This document shows, one piece after another, positions 33,781 to 49,168 of a stretch of DNA of 64,000 nt. The position numbers and the translations under genes were made by a program. Numbering within the stretch: position 1 is the first letter of the stretch; each line of letters opens with the position of its first letter. Location: the NCBI RefSeq assembly GCF_030440515.1, contig NZ_CP076543.1:4121501-4185500 (forward strand). Reading direction: 5' to 3'. Origin of the DNA: Streptomyces xanthophaeus. GTDB lineage: Bacteria > Actinomycetota > Actinomycetes > Streptomycetales > Streptomycetaceae. The notes below the pieces were generated by a model. It had not been told where the DNA came from. It made no database searches and was given only the letters and a program-made list of their open reading frames with translations.

Positions 33781-34413
33781 CTACTCGTCCTCGGCGAGGG
33801 TGAGCTCCACACCGCCGACGAAGCCCGCCGACAGGTTGTAGATGAACGCGCCCAGCGTCGCCAGTGCCGTCGCCAGCACCACGTCGATCACCGCGATGAC
33901 CGATGTGAAGATCAGAACGCGCGGCAGCGACAGGAACGACTGGAGGTCGAAACCGTTGCCCTCGTTCGAACCGGTCGCCTCGCTGATCGTGCCGCCGACG
34001 GTCGAGAAGACGCCCATCGCGTCCATGACCATCCACAGCACGGCCGCCGCCACGATCGTGCAGATGCCCAGCGCGATCGACAGCAGGAAGCTGACCTTCA
34101 TGACCGACCACGGGTCGGCCTTGGCCACCCGCAGCCGCGCCTTGCGCGTGCGGGGCGCCGTACGGACCCCCGTGCGCGGCTTGCGCTGCGCACCCGTTCC
34201 CGTGCCGCCCTTCGCCGCCGCGGGGCCCGAGGGTGCCGGGTAGGCCTGCGGCGGGTGGTACGGCTGTGCGGGCTTTTCCTGGCCGGCGTCCGCGCCGACC
34301 GACGGCTTCGGACCTCGGGTGTCCGTCACGGTTCCCCCCTGGGAGTCCGCGGCAGGGCCACGGGCACCGTTCGCTCCAGTCTTGGCCGGTCCGGCGCCCG
34401 TGGCTCCACTCAC
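33781..34413 (-). CDS. DUF3566 membrane protein
   Basis: The 210 aa protein has a disordered Pro/Ala-rich N-terminus (about 1-100) followed by two membrane helices (VMKVSFLLSIALGICTIVAAAVLWMVM and a second at about 160-195 with VLIFTSVIAVIDVVLATALATLGAFIYN). The position right after gyrA matches actinobacterial DUF3566 genes, which are linked to envelope/division functions in relatives. It starts 3 nt after the gyrA stop. Confidence 0.9.
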   Translation of the reverse strand: MSGATGAGPAKTGANGARGPAADSQGGTVTDTRGPKPSVGADAGQEKPAQPYHPPQAYPAPSGPAAAKGGTGTGAQRKPRTGVRTAPRTRKARLRVAKADPWSVMKVSFLLSIALGICTIVAAAVLWMVMDAMGVFSTVGGTISEATGSNEGNGFDLQSFLSLPRVLIFTSVIAVIDVVLATALATLGAFIYNLSAGFVGGVELTLAEDE

Positions 34414-34416
34414 GAC

Positions 34417-37023
<2,607 letters not shown>

Positions 37024-37066
37024 TGCTGGTCAGAAGTCCTTTCAGGCGGCGGTCAGCGGAGCCGAC

Positions 37067-39550
<2,484 letters not shown>

Positions 39551-40084
39551 TCACCCGTAGGTGTCCCCGGGACCCTTGCTGCCCGGCGCCCGCCACGGCC
39601 CGTAGCCCTTCGGCCGTCCTCCGGGCCCCTGCACCTTGATCAGACGTACGGTGCCCTGCCCCAGATCCGCGTTCAGCCGCGCGACCAGCTGCGGAGCCAG
39701 CAGCTTCAGCTGGGCCGCCCACGCAGAGGAATCGCACCGCACCACAAGTTCACGGTCCTCGTAGCGTTCCGGTTCACAGTGGGCCGCGATCTCCGGGCCG
39801 ACGATCTCCGGCCAGCGCTCCATCACGCCCGCCACCGCCATCGGCATCTCCCAGCCGCGTTCGGTGCGCAGCCGGTCCAGCGCCGCCATGAGCGGCATCG
39901 GGTCCCGGCCGTCCGCGCGGGCTCCCGAGCGCAGCCCAGGCTGCTGGCGCTTCTTCCCGACGGCCGCGTTGCCCCGGGCCCGCGCCTGCTCCCGCGCCGC
40001 CGCGAGGGCCTGGCGCGCAAGGTCCACCCCGGAGGCCTCCGGGGTCCTGCGACCCTCCTGCGGGTCCTTGGCGTGCTCGTTCAC
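39551..40084 (-). CDS. dciA: DciA/DUF721 family replication protein
   Basis: The 177 aa protein has the DUF721 (DciA) domain at its C-terminal half: [37 protein letters not shown], and a basic disordered N-terminus. DciA is the helicase-loading factor of bacteria that lack DnaC. It overlaps recF by 4 nt and lies before gyrB, the usual actinobacterial order. Confidence 0.88.
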   Translation of the reverse strand: MNEHAKDPQEGRRTPEASGVDLARQALAAAREQARARGNAAVGKKRQQPGLRSGARADGRDPMPLMAALDRLRTERGWEMPMAVAGVMERWPEIVGPEIAAHCEPERYEDRELVVRCDSSAWAAQLKLLAPQLVARLNADLGQGTVRLIKVQGPGGRPKGYGPWRAPGSKGPGDTYG

Positions 40085-41217
40085 AGCCGGGTCACCTCAC
40101 CGCCGGACACCCCGAACCGCGTTCCCACCAGCACCCCCGGGACGTCGTCGTCGACGGCCGCCGTCACCAGGACCTGCTCGCCCGGAGCCACCAGCTCCGC
40201 CAGCCGCTCCCGGCGCCGCGTGTCCAGCTCGGCGAACACGTCGTCGAGGATCAGCACCGGCTCGCTGCCCTCCGAGCGCAGCAGCTCGTAGGAGGCCAGC
40301 CGCAGCGCGAGCGCGTACGACCACGACTCCCCGTGGCTCGCGTACCCCTTCGCGGGCAGTTCGCCGAGCCGCAGCACCACGTCGTCGCGGTGCGGGCCCA
40401 CCAAGGTCACACCGCGCTCGATCTCCTGCTTGCGCACCTCGGCCAGCGCGGCCAGCAGCACCTCGTAGAGGGCCTCGCGGGTGCGCGCCGCGCCGCTGTC
40501 CACCGCCTCGCCGGCCGAGGACTTGTACGCCAGTCCCAGCGGGCCCCCGCCGGGCGCGAGCTGCTCGTAGGCCTTGTCCGCCAGCGGCAGCATGGTCGCG
40601 ATCAGATCCAGCCGCTGCGCGAGCAGCTCCGCACCCACGCGCGCGAGGTGCTGGTCCCACACGTCGAGGGTGGAGAGGTCCAGGGAGCGGCCGCCGTGCC
40701 TGCGGGCCATCGCGGCCGACTTCAGCAGGGTGTTGCGCTGCTTGAGCACCCGCTCGTAGTCGGAGCGGACCGCGGCCATCCGCGGCGAGCGCGCCGTGAC
40801 CAGCTCGTCCAGGAAGCGCCGCCGCTCACCCGGGTCGCCCTTGACCAGGGCCAGGTCCTCCGGGGCGAACAGCACCGTCCGTATGATCCCCAGCACGTCC
40901 CGCGGCCTGACCTGCGAGGACCGGTTGATCCGGGCCCGGTTCGCCCGGCCGGGATTGAGCTCCAGCTCCACCAGCTGCTGGCGCTCGCCCTGGGTGACGG
41001 CCGCGCGGATGATCGCCCGGTCGGCGCCCATGCGTACGAGCGGGGCGTCCGAGGAGACCCGGTGGCTGCCGAGGGTCGCGAGGTAGCCGATCGCCTCGAC
41101 GAGGTTGGTCTTCCCCTGGCCGTTGGGGCCCACGAAAGCGGTGACGCCCGGGTCGAGCGGAACCTCGGCCCGGGCGTACGAGCGGAAGTCGGCCAATGAG
41201 AGATGCGAAACGTGCAT
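40081..41217 (-). CDS. recF: RecF recombination/repair protein
   Basis: The 378 aa SMC-like ATPase has Walker [11 protein letters not shown], a signature-type segment near [15 protein letters not shown] and Walker [12 protein letters not shown]. It binds ssDNA gaps and loads RecA with RecO/RecR. It overlaps dciA downstream by 4 nt. Confidence 0.95.
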   Translation of the reverse strand: MHVSHLSLADFRSYARAEVPLDPGVTAFVGPNGQGKTNLVEAIGYLATLGSHRVSSDAPLVRMGADRAIIRAAVTQGERQQLVELELNPGRANRARINRSSQVRPRDVLGIIRTVLFAPEDLALVKGDPGERRRFLDELVTARSPRMAAVRSDYERVLKQRNTLLKSAAMARRHGGRSLDLSTLDVWDQHLARVGAELLAQRLDLIATMLPLADKAYEQLAPGGGPLGLAYKSSAGEAVDSGAARTREALYEVLLAALAEVRKQEIERGVTLVGPHRDDVVLRLGELPAKGYASHGESWSYALALRLASYELLRSEGSEPVLILDDVFAELDTRRRERLAELVAPGEQVLVTAAVDDDVPGVLVGTRFGVSGGEVTRL

Positions 41218-41316
41218 ACGGCGCCGACCTCCCCCGGCTTTCCAACTGCTCGCTGTGGTGCTGTGCCGCTGCGTCGCGGTACTGCCGTACCTGCTGCGGC
41301 CCTGTGCTGCGGAGTG

Positions 41317-42192
41317 CTACTTCTTCTCGACCGCGTGGCCGCCGAACTGGTTGCGCAGCGCGGCGATCATCTTCATCTGCGGGGAGTCGTCCTGCCGCGA
41401 GGCGAAGCGCGCGAAGAGCGACGCGGTGATCGCGGGCAGCGGTACGGCGTTGTCGATCGCCGCCTCCACCGTCCAGCGTCCCTCGCCGGAGTCCTGGGCG
41501 AAGCCGCGCAGCTGGTCCAGGTGCTCGTCCTCGTCGAGGGCGTTCACGGCCAGGTCCAGCAGCCAGGAGCGGATGACGGTGCCTTCCTGCCAGGAGCGGA
41601 AGACCTCGCGGACGTCGGTGACCGAGTCCACCTTCTCCAGGAGCTCCCAGCCCTCGGCGTAAGCCTGCATCATGGCGTACTCGATGCCGTTGTGGACCAT
41701 CTTCGCGAAGTGGCCCGCTCCGACCTTGCCGGCGTGCACGGCGCCGAACTCGCCCTCGGGCTTGAGGGCGTCGAAGACCGGCTGCACACGGGCCACGTCC
41801 TCGGCGGCGCCGCCGTACATGAGCGCGTAGCCGTTCTCGAGGCCCCACACGCCACCGGAGACACCGCAGTCGACGAAGCCGATGCCCTTGGCCTTCAGCT
41901 CCTCGGCGTGCTTCTCGTCGTCGGTCCAGCGGGAGTTGCCGCCGTCGACGACGATGTCGCCGGGCGAGAGCAGCTCGGCGAGCTCGTCGACCGTGGACTG
42001 GGTGGCCGCACCGGCCGGGACCATGATCCACACGACGCGGGGGGCCTGCAGGCTGTCCACAAGCTCCTGCAGGCTGTGGACATCCGCGAGGTCCGGGTTG
42101 CGGTCGTATCCGATGACGGTGTGGCCTGCGCGGCGGATGCGCTCGCGCATGTTGCCGCCCATCTTGCCGAGACCGACGAGACCAAGCTCCAT
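41317..42192 (-). CDS. gnd: 6-phosphogluconate dehydrogenase, short NAD-type (GndA)
   Basis: The 291 aa protein starts with the Rossmann motif GLVGLGKMGGNM and has the substrate motif DGGNSRW, plus GAGHFAKMVHNGIEY with the catalytic lysine. The length fits the short, usually NAD-preferring class rather than the 470 aa class. Its location between dnaN and recF is the usual Streptomyces arrangement. Confidence 0.93.
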   Translation of the reverse strand: MELGLVGLGKMGGNMRERIRRAGHTVIGYDRNPDLADVHSLQELVDSLQAPRVVWIMVPAGAATQSTVDELAELLSPGDIVVDGGNSRWTDDEKHAEELKAKGIGFVDCGVSGGVWGLENGYALMYGGAAEDVARVQPVFDALKPEGEFGAVHAGKVGAGHFAKMVHNGIEYAMMQAYAEGWELLEKVDSVTDVREVFRSWQEGTVIRSWLLDLAVNALDEDEHLDQLRGFAQDSGEGRWTVEAAIDNAVPLPAITASLFARFASRQDDSPQMKMIAALRNQFGGHAVEKK

Positions 42193-42445
42193 CAGGTGGT
42201 TCCTTAAGCGTTGTGGCCGTCTTTGCCGGGGCTTCCCCGGCCGTGTCCTCACCGGACGCTCAGGGGGGTCGCCCACCGGATCCGAGCCTACGCCGGGCCG
42301 TGGCGGCAGGCCTTGCGGGCGCTCCATGGCGGCCGGCCCGGTTCACGGGATTCCCGGTTCTCCCGGCGCCCTCCCCAGCCTGTGGACGACGCCGGGCCCG
42401 GCCCCGCTGCGTGCGAGACCGGGCCCGGCGTCCACAGGTGGAACG

Positions 42446-43576
42446 TCAGCCGGACAGTCGCACCGGCATGATCAGGTACTTGTAGGCCTCGTCGGCCTCC
42501 GCGTCGATCGCCGGGCGGCCGCTGAGCAGGGCGGGCTTGGTCGACGTGGTGAAGCTGAGCTGGGCCACCGGGGACGCGATCGCGCTCAGGCCGTCCAGCA
42601 GGAAGGTCGGGTTGAAGGCGATCGAGATGTCGTCGCCGTCCAGCTGCGCGTCGACCCTTTCCACAGCCTGTGCGTCGTCGGAGGAACCGGCCTCCAGGAT
42701 GAGCACACCCTTCTCGAAGCTGAGGCGGACCGGGGTGTTGCGCTCGGCCACCAGGGCCACGCGCTTGACGGCCTCGACGAAGGGCGCGGTCTCGATCACG
42801 GCGATCGAGTTGAACTCCGTCGGGAACAGCGTCCGGTACTTGGGCAGGTCGCCTTCGAGCAGCCGGGTGGTGGTGCGGCGGCCGGCGCCCTCGAAACCGA
42901 TCAGGCCCTCGCCCGCACCGGAGCCGGACAGCGCCAGGGTGACGGTGTCACCGCTGGTGAGCGAGTTGGCGATCTCCTGGAGCGTCTTGGCGGGCACCAG
43001 GGCCACGGCCGAGGCGTCCGGGTTCTCGGGCTTCCACAGGAACTCGCGGACCGCGAAGCGGTAGCGGTCGGTGGAGGCCAGGGTGACGCGGTCGCCCTCG
43101 ATCTCGATGCGGACACCGGTCAGCACCGGCAGCGTGTCGTCACGGCCGGCGGCGGTGGCCACCTGCTTGGCGGCGGAGGCGAAGACCTCGCCGGCCACGG
43201 TGCCGGTCGCGGTCGGCATCTGCGGCAGTGCCGGGTACTCCTCCACAGGCAGGGTGTGGAGTGTGAATCGCGAGGAGCCGCAGACCACGGTCGCCCGTAC
43301 ACCGTCTGTGGAAATCTCCACCGGGCGGTTGGGGAGGGCGCGGCAGATGTCGGCGAGCAGCCGGCCGGAGACCAGGACGGTGCCGTCCTCCTCGACGTCC
43401 GCCTCGACGGAGACGCGGGCCGAGACCTCGTAGTCGAAGCCGGAGAGGCTCAGGGTGCCCTCCTCGGCCTTCAGCAGCAGGCCCGCGAGAACGGGCACCG
43501 GCGGCCGGGCCGGGAGGCTACGGGCGGCCCAAGCCACCGCCTCCGCGAGTACGTCGCGCTCCACCCGGATCTTCAC
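42446..43576 (-). CDS. dnaN: DNA polymerase III sliding clamp (beta)
   Basis: The 376 aa protein has three clamp domains and ends with the characteristic YKYLIMPVRLSG. It tethers polymerase III to DNA. It lies on the far side of oriC from dnaA, in the same direction as dnaA and recF. The 253-nt gap to gnd (42193-42445) shows nothing coding. Confidence 0.97.
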   Translation of the reverse strand: MKIRVERDVLAEAVAWAARSLPARPPVPVLAGLLLKAEEGTLSLSGFDYEVSARVSVEADVEEDGTVLVSGRLLADICRALPNRPVEISTDGVRATVVCGSSRFTLHTLPVEEYPALPQMPTATGTVAGEVFASAAKQVATAAGRDDTLPVLTGVRIEIEGDRVTLASTDRYRFAVREFLWKPENPDASAVALVPAKTLQEIANSLTSGDTVTLALSGSGAGEGLIGFEGAGRRTTTRLLEGDLPKYRTLFPTEFNSIAVIETAPFVEAVKRVALVAERNTPVRLSFEKGVLILEAGSSDDAQAVERVDAQLDGDDISIAFNPTFLLDGLSAIASPVAQLSFTTSTKPALLSGRPAIDAEADEAYKYLIMPVRLSG

Positions 43577-43736
43577 CGGAACCGCCTCCTGCTGTTGCTC
43601 GCTCGTCTGCCGGCCTTCGTCGTCGGCTCGTCGATGCCTCGACCGATGCCGGGGACCAGTCTGACGTACGGCGCCGACACTCGGTGCGGCTGGCGGTCAA
43701 GTCGGGAGCGAGGCGCTGGGGCGGGCGATCGACGAG

Positions 43737-44385
43737 TTGTGCACAGGACCCGCTTGAAAACCGAAACCGGCCTAACTCTCTATGGGGGTAGTAGTAGGGC
43801 CTGTGGAAACGGTGGATAAGTCCGTTCTCGCAGGTCAACCCCAGTTTTTTATCCACCGACCCTGTGGGCGACACCGGTGGACAACCCCGTGTCTCTGTGG
43901 AGAACGAAAAGTTCTGCACAGGCTGTCCCCAGGGGACCCCGATTACTCCACAGGTGTGTCCCCAGCTTTCCCCCGGTACTCCACAACCCAAACGTCTACA
44001 TCGGTGTGACCGCTTTCACTCCGGGCGGTGAGAGGGGGTGGTGTGTTGCCGAACAGTGGACAAGGGTGTGGAGAAGGCCGCGCATCCTGTGCACAGGACG
44101 TGGAAACCTGTGGGCCGACGGTGGACAACGCCGTGGACAGGGCTGTGGACGAAATAGTTGTCCACAGCCTGTGGATGACGTTTGTGCACAATTCCACAGG
44201 GGTCTGACCAGCCCTGATGGGGCCTCACCCCGCACGCCTGTGGACAGATTGTGGGCGACGCAGCCCGTCCCCAGGGTGTGGACGGAAGAAAGTCTCCCAA
44301 TCTGTGGATGAGTTGCTCCGGCGGGGGCGTATTCGAACAGGTCAGGGGCGCGCGAACGAAGAAGGGCGCCCCCGTTGTGGACCGG
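43737..44385. other. oriC: chromosomal replication origin (oriC)
   Basis: The 874-nt gap between dnaN and dnaA is filled with DnaA-box-like nonamers in both orientations: TTGTCCACA at 44158-44166, TTGTGCACA at 43737-43745 and 44182-44190, and many TGTGGA[CTA]/TCCACA variants from 43800 to 44380. I count about twenty, which fits the roughly 19 boxes reported for Streptomyces oriC. An AT-rich patch CAGTTTTTTATCCACC lies at 43842-43857. The gene order dnaA-oriC-dnaN is standard. Confidence 0.95.
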
Positions 44386-44393
44386 GAGCGCCC
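44364..44393 (-). terminator. dnaA terminator hairpin containing a DnaA-type box
   Basis: GGGCGCCCCCG (44364-44374) pairs with CGGGAGCGCCC (44383-44393) with one mismatch, 58 nt beyond the dnaA stop. The loop holds a TTGTGGACC nonamer. Confidence 0.65.
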
Positions 44394-44451
44394 TCTGTTT
44401 GCGTGTGAAGGGGCCCTGAAGCGGCCCCGAACCGGGTGTCGGGGGCCGCGC

Positions 44452-46230
44452 TCAGGCGTTCTTGATGCGGTTGGTGAGCTCGGTGACCTGGTTGTAGATG
44501 GAGCGGCGCTCGGCCATCAGAGCGCGGATCTTGCGGTCCGCGTGCATGACGGTCGTGTGGTCGCGGCCGCCGAACTGGGCCCCGATCTTGGGCAGTGAGA
44601 GGTCGGTGAGCTCCCGGCACAGGTACATGGCGATCTGCCGGGCGGTGACCAGGACCCGGCTGCGCGAGGAGCCGCACAGGTCGTCCACGGTCAGGCCGAA
44701 GTAGTCGGCGGTGGCCGCCATGATGTCGGAGGCCGTGATCTCCGGAGCGCTGTCCTCGCCGCCCGGGATCAGGTTCTTCAGGACGTCCTCGGTGAGGCCC
44801 AGGTCGACCGGCTGCCGGTTGAGGCTCGCGAACGCCGTGACCCGGATCAGCGCCCCCTCCAGCTCGCGGATGTTGCGCGAGATGCGGGAGGCGATGAACT
44901 CCAGTACCTCCGGCGGGGCGTTGAGCTGTTCCTGGACGGCCTTCTTGCGCAGGATCGCGATACGGGTCTCCAGCTCGGGCGGCTGGACGTCGGTGATCAG
45001 GCCCCACTCGAAGCGGTTGCGGAGCCGGTCCTCCAGGGTGACCAGCTGCTTGGGCGGCCGGTCGGAGGAGAGCACGATCTGCTTGTTGGCGTTGTGGAGT
45101 GTGTTGAAGGTGTGGAAGAACTCCTCCTGCGTCGACTCCTTGCTCGCGAGGAACTGGATGTCGTCGACGAGCAGGATGTCCATCTCGCGGTAGCGCTTGC
45201 GGAACGCGTCGCCCTTGCCGTCGCGGATGGAGTTGATGAACTCGTTGGTGAACTCCTCGGAGCTCACGTACCGCACCCGGGTGCCGGGGTAGAGGCTCCG
45301 CGCGTAGTGCCCGATGGCGTGCAGCAGGTGCGTCTTGCCGAGGCCCGACTCCCCGTAGACGAAGAGGGGGTTGTAGGCCTTCGCGGGTGCCTCGGCGACG
45401 GCCACCGCGGCGGCGTGCGCGAAGCGGTTGGAGGCGCCGATGACGAAGGTGTCGAAGAGGTACTTGGGGTTCAGCCGTGCGGTCGGCTCCAGCGGGCCCG
45501 AGGTGGAGCTGCCGGACGGGGACGGCGGCGCCGCTGGCCGGCCGGGGGCCTGGCGCGGTGCCGGCTGCTCGTACTGCTGGGGCTCGTACGGCTGCTGCTC
45601 GTATTGATGGGACTGGTGCTGCTGGGCCTCGTACGGGGACGGCTCGTACTTCTGCTGCTCGTAGGAGCCCTGGTCGTAACCGGAGGGCTCGGGCTGCTGG
45701 AGGTAGCCCGGCTGCGGGGAGGCGTACGGATCGCGCTCGGGGAAACCGCCGAGGCGCGGCTGCTGCCAGCCGTAGTCGTCCTGCTGGCCGCCGCGGGGCC
45801 AGGCGCCGGGCTCGGGGCGCTGCTGCTGGTAGTCCGGGTACGCCGGGCGGGCGGTGGGCAGCTGGTCGTCGCCGGGTCCGCCGCCGGGGCGCTGGCCGCC
45901 GTACGGCTCGTACCCGCCCTGCTGCTGGACGGGCGGGGCGGGGGGCGCGGGCTCGCCGGCGGAGTCGTCCACGGTGATGGCGATCCGGATGGGGCGGCCG
46001 CACTCACGGCTGAGGGCGTCACTGATCAGCGGGGCGAGCCGGCCTTCGAGGACGCGCTTGCCCCATTCGTTGGGGACGGCCAGCAGTGCGGTGTCGGCGA
46101 CGAGTGCCAGGGGCTGACACCGCTCGACCCACTGCTTGTCCTTGGGCTCGATCCCCGGCTGTCCCTCCCCGAGGAGCTTTTCGAGCACCCTTGGCCACAC
46201 TGCGGCAAGATCGGCAGGTACGTCAGCCAC
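44452..46230 (-). CDS. dnaA: chromosomal replication initiator DnaA
   Basis: The 592 aa protein has domain I at the N-terminus, a long Pro/Gln/Tyr-rich domain II (about 90-240, repeating QQYE/PYE), the AAA+ domain III with Walker [15 protein letters not shown] and Walker [11 protein letters not shown], and the C-terminal DnaA-box HTH with [12 protein letters not shown]. The long domain II is typical of Streptomyces. GTG start at 46230; the longer upstream frame is not used. It binds the boxes in oriC and probably its own promoter. Confidence 0.97.
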   Translation of the reverse strand: MADVPADLAAVWPRVLEKLLGEGQPGIEPKDKQWVERCQPLALVADTALLAVPNEWGKRVLEGRLAPLISDALSRECGRPIRIAITVDDSAGEPAPPAPPVQQQGGYEPYGGQRPGGGPGDDQLPTARPAYPDYQQQRPEPGAWPRGGQQDDYGWQQPRLGGFPERDPYASPQPGYLQQPEPSGYDQGSYEQQKYEPSPYEAQQHQSHQYEQQPYEPQQYEQPAPRQAPGRPAAPPSPSGSSTSGPLEPTARLNPKYLFDTFVIGASNRFAHAAAVAVAEAPAKAYNPLFVYGESGLGKTHLLHAIGHYARSLYPGTRVRYVSSEEFTNEFINSIRDGKGDAFRKRYREMDILLVDDIQFLASKESTQEEFFHTFNTLHNANKQIVLSSDRPPKQLVTLEDRLRNRFEWGLITDVQPPELETRIAILRKKAVQEQLNAPPEVLEFIASRISRNIRELEGALIRVTAFASLNRQPVDLGLTEDVLKNLIPGGEDSAPEITASDIMAATADYFGLTVDDLCGSSRSRVLVTARQIAMYLCRELTDLSLPKIGAQFGGRDHTTVMHADRKIRALMAERRSIYNQVTELTNRIKNA

Positions 46231-46585
46231 AGAGCACGCTCTCTCACAGGAGTCCCACGAATGTGTGGTTCTTTGGGACGGTCGGGACAAAAAATCCGGG
46301 GTCAGGCAACGGTAGTCAGGCCAGCGGGTACGGTTCAAGTCGTTGTCCACAGCCTGTGCACAGTGTGGGGCCACGTCGGCTCGGTTTGACCGGATGGCGT
46401 AGCCGCGCGTACCGTAACGAGGTCGAGTTGTCGATGGCTGCTGCCGCCTGCCTACCGATGGGCGAAGGTCACTGATAGTGATCATTTAGCGGTGCCACTC
46501 GGGCGAACACGCGAGTTTCCTCGTGGGCGCACGGTGACAGCCAGGCGATGTCCCGCCACAACGATTCATTCTCTGGAGCCCCCGA
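46231..46585. promoter_or_regulatory. dnaA-rpmH divergent promoter region with DnaA box
   Basis: This 355-nt gap drives dnaA one way and rpmH the other. It contains a perfect TTGTCCACA at 46343-46351, followed by CTGTGCACAG, a likely site for DnaA autoregulation. No small gene seen. Confidence 0.7.
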
Positions 46586-46723
46586 GTGAGCAAGCGCACC
46601 TTCCAGCCGAACAACCGCCGTCGTGCCAAGACCCACGGCTTCCGCCTGCGGATGCGTACCCGTGCCGGTCGCGCGATCCTCGCGAACCGTCGTGGCAAGG
46701 GCCGCGCCGCCCTTTCCGCGTAA
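46586..46723 (+). CDS. rpmH: 50S ribosomal protein L34
   Basis: The 45 aa basic protein starts [18 protein letters not shown] and has the L34 ending GRAALSA. It is too short for many gene finders. GTG start at 46586, GGAG 7 nt upstream. It opens the rpmH-rnpA-yidD-yidC-jag-rsmG series. Confidence 0.97.
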   Translation: MSKRTFQPNNRRRAKTHGFRLRMRTRAGRAILANRRGKGRAALSA

Positions 46724-46744
46724 CCACACGCAGGTCGTGACGTC

Positions 46745-47119
46745 GTGCTGTCTCCCGAAAATCGGCTGAGGCGGCGCGAGGACTTCGCGAGCGCGGTACG
46801 TCGAGGTCGTCGGGCTGGTCGCCCGCTCCTCGTCGTCCATCTACGTACAAGCGGTGCAACGGACCCGCACGAGTCGGGGGAGATCGATCCCTCGACGCGT
46901 GCGGGTTTCGTCGTCAGCAAGGCTGTCGGCAACGCCGTCATACGTAACCGGGTCAAGCGCCGTCTGCGCCATCTGGTCCGCGAGCGGCTGTCTCAGCTGC
47001 CCGCCGGTAGCCTGGTGGTGGTACGTGCGTTGCCCGGAGCGGGTGATGCCGGCCCCGACGAGCTGGCCCGGGACCTGGATGCCGCTCTGGTGCGGCTCCT
47101 GGGAGGCGTGGCTCGATGA
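46745..47119 (+). CDS. rnpA: ribonuclease P protein component
   Basis: The 124 aa basic protein has the RnpA pattern [15 protein letters not shown] and the RNR motif [16 protein letters not shown]. It helps RNase P RNA cut tRNA 5' ends. GTG start; overlaps yidD by 4 nt. Confidence 0.95.
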   Translation: MLSPENRLRRREDFASAVRRGRRAGRPLLVVHLRTSGATDPHESGEIDPSTRAGFVVSKAVGNAVIRNRVKRRLRHLVRERLSQLPAGSLVVVRALPGAGDAGPDELARDLDAALVRLLGGVAR

Positions 47120-47397
47120 AGTACCCGCTGCTCGCTTTGATCAAGCTGTACCAGTGGACGATCAGTCCGCTGCTCGGGCCGGTGTGCCGCTACTACCCGT
47201 CGTGTTCGCACTACGGGTACACGGCCATCGACCGGCATGGTGCGGTGAAAGGGACGGCCCTGACCGCCTGGCGGATCCTGCGGTGCAATCCGTGGTCCCC
47301 GGGTGGCGTGGACCACGTCCCAGCCCGTAAACGCCCGCGTTGGCACGAGCAGCTGCGCAGTGCGTTGCGTAGATCTCGCAATGCTCAAGGAGCCTGA
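47116..47397 (+). CDS. yidD: membrane protein insertion efficiency factor YidD
   Basis: The 93 aa protein has the YidD signature [19 protein letters not shown] and GGVDHVP. An amphipathic helix at the start would bind the inner membrane side. It helps YidC insert proteins. Confidence 0.93.
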   Translation: MKYPLLALIKLYQWTISPLLGPVCRYYPSCSHYGYTAIDRHGAVKGTALTAWRILRCNPWSPGGVDHVPARKRPRWHEQLRSALRRSRNAQGA

Positions 47398-47400
47398 TTA

Positions 47401-48504
47401 GTGGACACGATTGCCAGTCTGTTCAGCTTTATCACTTACCCCGTCTCGTGGATCATCGTCCAGTTCCACTCGCTGTACGGGGCGATCTTCGGTGAGTCGA
47501 GTGGGTTGGCCTGGGGCCTGTCCATCGTGTCCCTAGTGATCTTGATCCGTATCTGCCTGATCCCGCTCTTCGTGAAGCAGATCAAGGCGACGCGGGGTAT
47601 GCAGGCGCTCCAGCCGAAGATGAAGGCGATCCAGGAGCGCTACAAGAACGACAAGCAGCGTCAGTCCGAAGAGATGATGAAGCTGTACAAGGAGACGGGT
47701 ACCAACCCGCTCTCCTCGTGCCTGCCCATCCTGGCGCAGTCCCCGTTCTTCTTCGCGCTGTACCACACGCTGTCGAACATCGCCGATGGCAAGCCGGTCG
47801 GTGCGATGGACCAGCAGCTGGTCGACAGCGCCCGTGCGGCCAAGATCTTCGGTGCGCCGATCGCCGCGAAGTTCATGGACAGCCCCGAGAAGGTCGCCGC
47901 CCTCGGCGCGACCCTGACGGACGTCCGGATCGTGACCGCCGTCATGATCATCATGATGTCGCTGTCGCAGTTCTACACCCAGCGTCAGCTGATGCAGAAG
48001 AACGTCGACCTCTCGGTCAAGACGCCGTTCATGCAGCAGCAGAAGATGCTGATGTACATCTTCCCGGTGATCTTCGCGGTCATGGGCATCAACTTCCCCG
48101 TCGGTGTTCTCGTCTACTGGCTGACCACGAACGTGTGGACCATGGGTCAGCAGATGTACGTGATCAGCCAGAACCCGACGCCGGGCAGCAAGGCGCAGGA
48201 CCAGTACCTGACCCGCCTGCTGAAGCAGATCAGCACGCACGGTGAGCTCAAGGGCCGGGGCCGGAAGCGGGTCGTCGCGGCGATCGTCGCCAAGGGGCCG
48301 GACCGCAACGACAACGAGCGCAAGTTCATCGCCGCCCTCACCAAGCAGGGCATGGCCGCGCAGCCCGACGGCTCCGTGATCAAGAGTGTCGAGGCCACGG
48401 CAGACTCGGATGCGGCGAGCGGCGGTGCCGCGAAGCGGCAGCAGCCGAAGCGCCAGTCGAAGTCGCAGCGTCAGACCCCCAGCAAGCCCGCTCCCAAGAA
48501 GTAA
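47401..48504 (+). CDS. yidC: membrane protein insertase YidC/OxaA
   Basis: The 367 aa protein is an Oxa1-type insertase: first helix [17 protein letters not shown], conserved hydrophilic-groove helices, cytosolic hairpin [26 protein letters not shown], then [21 protein letters not shown] and further helices. The C-terminus is a basic Lys/Gln tail. It has no lipobox or large periplasmic domain, which is the Gram-positive/actinobacterial type. Confidence 0.95.
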   Translation: MDTIASLFSFITYPVSWIIVQFHSLYGAIFGESSGLAWGLSIVSLVILIRICLIPLFVKQIKATRGMQALQPKMKAIQERYKNDKQRQSEEMMKLYKETGTNPLSSCLPILAQSPFFFALYHTLSNIADGKPVGAMDQQLVDSARAAKIFGAPIAAKFMDSPEKVAALGATLTDVRIVTAVMIIMMSLSQFYTQRQLMQKNVDLSVKTPFMQQQKMLMYIFPVIFAVMGINFPVGVLVYWLTTNVWTMGQQMYVISQNPTPGSKAQDQYLTRLLKQISTHGELKGRGRKRVVAAIVAKGPDRNDNERKFIAALTKQGMAAQPDGSVIKSVEATADSDAASGGAAKRQQPKRQSKSQRQTPSKPAPKK

Positions 48505-48519
48505 GAAGGAGTCCCTCCC

Positions 48520-49032
48520 GTGACGGAAGGCACCACCACCGCCGCCGCTGAGAGTGGCGACACCCTGACCCGCCTCGAGCAGGAGGGTGAGATCGCGGCC
48601 GACTACCTCGAGGGTCTGCTGGACATCGCCGACCTGGACGGCGACATCGACATGGATGTCGAGGCCGACCGGGCCGCGGTGTCGATCGTCAGTGACTCGG
48701 CCAGCCGTGATCTGCAGAAGCTCGTGGGCCGCGACGGTGAGGTTCTGGAGGCTCTGCAGGAGCTGACCCGCCTCGCCGTGCACCGGGAGACCGGGGACCG
48801 CAGCCGGCTGATGCTGGACATCGCCGGGTTCCGTGCGAAGAAGCGCGAGGAGCTGGCGGCGCTGGGCGCCCAGGCCGCGGCGGACGTGAAGGCGTCCGGC
48901 GAGCCGCTGAAGCTGGCTCCGATGACCCCGTTCGAGCGGAAGGTCGTCCACGACGCCGTGGCGGCCGCCGGTCTGCGCAGCGAGTCCGAGGGCGAGGAGC
49001 CGCAGCGCTTCGTCGTTGTGCTCCCTGCCTGA
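48520..49032 (+). CDS. jag: RNA-binding protein Jag/KhpB
   Basis: The 170 aa protein has a KH-like domain (ASRDLQKLVGRDGEVLEALQELTRLAV) and an R3H domain (APMTPFERKVVHDAVAAAGLRSESEGEEPQRFVVV). The usual N-terminal Jag-N domain is absent, as in other actinobacteria. It follows yidC by 15 nt. Confidence 0.92.
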   Translation: MTEGTTTAAAESGDTLTRLEQEGEIAADYLEGLLDIADLDGDIDMDVEADRAAVSIVSDSASRDLQKLVGRDGEVLEALQELTRLAVHRETGDRSRLMLDIAGFRAKKREELAALGAQAAADVKASGEPLKLAPMTPFERKVVHDAVAAAGLRSESEGEEPQRFVVVLPA

Positions 49033-49168
49033 TCGTCTGCGCGAGTTGTTCGGCCCCGTCTGTGTCGCAGGCGGGGCCGATGTTTGTCAGCCTGGCCTGA
49101 CAGGTGAACGACGCCTCATCTTGAAGACGTGGTTTTTCAGAACCATGCGGTACGGAAGGACGGTCCCC

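Noticed and set aside
44016..44311. Small open frames inside the origin region
   Set aside because: They exist only because of the repeated box sequence, lack ribosome sites and have no similarity to known proteins.
43800..44390. Dense short repeats resembling a CRISPR array
   Set aside because: The repeats are DnaA-box nonamers in both orientations with irregular spacing, and no cas genes are present.
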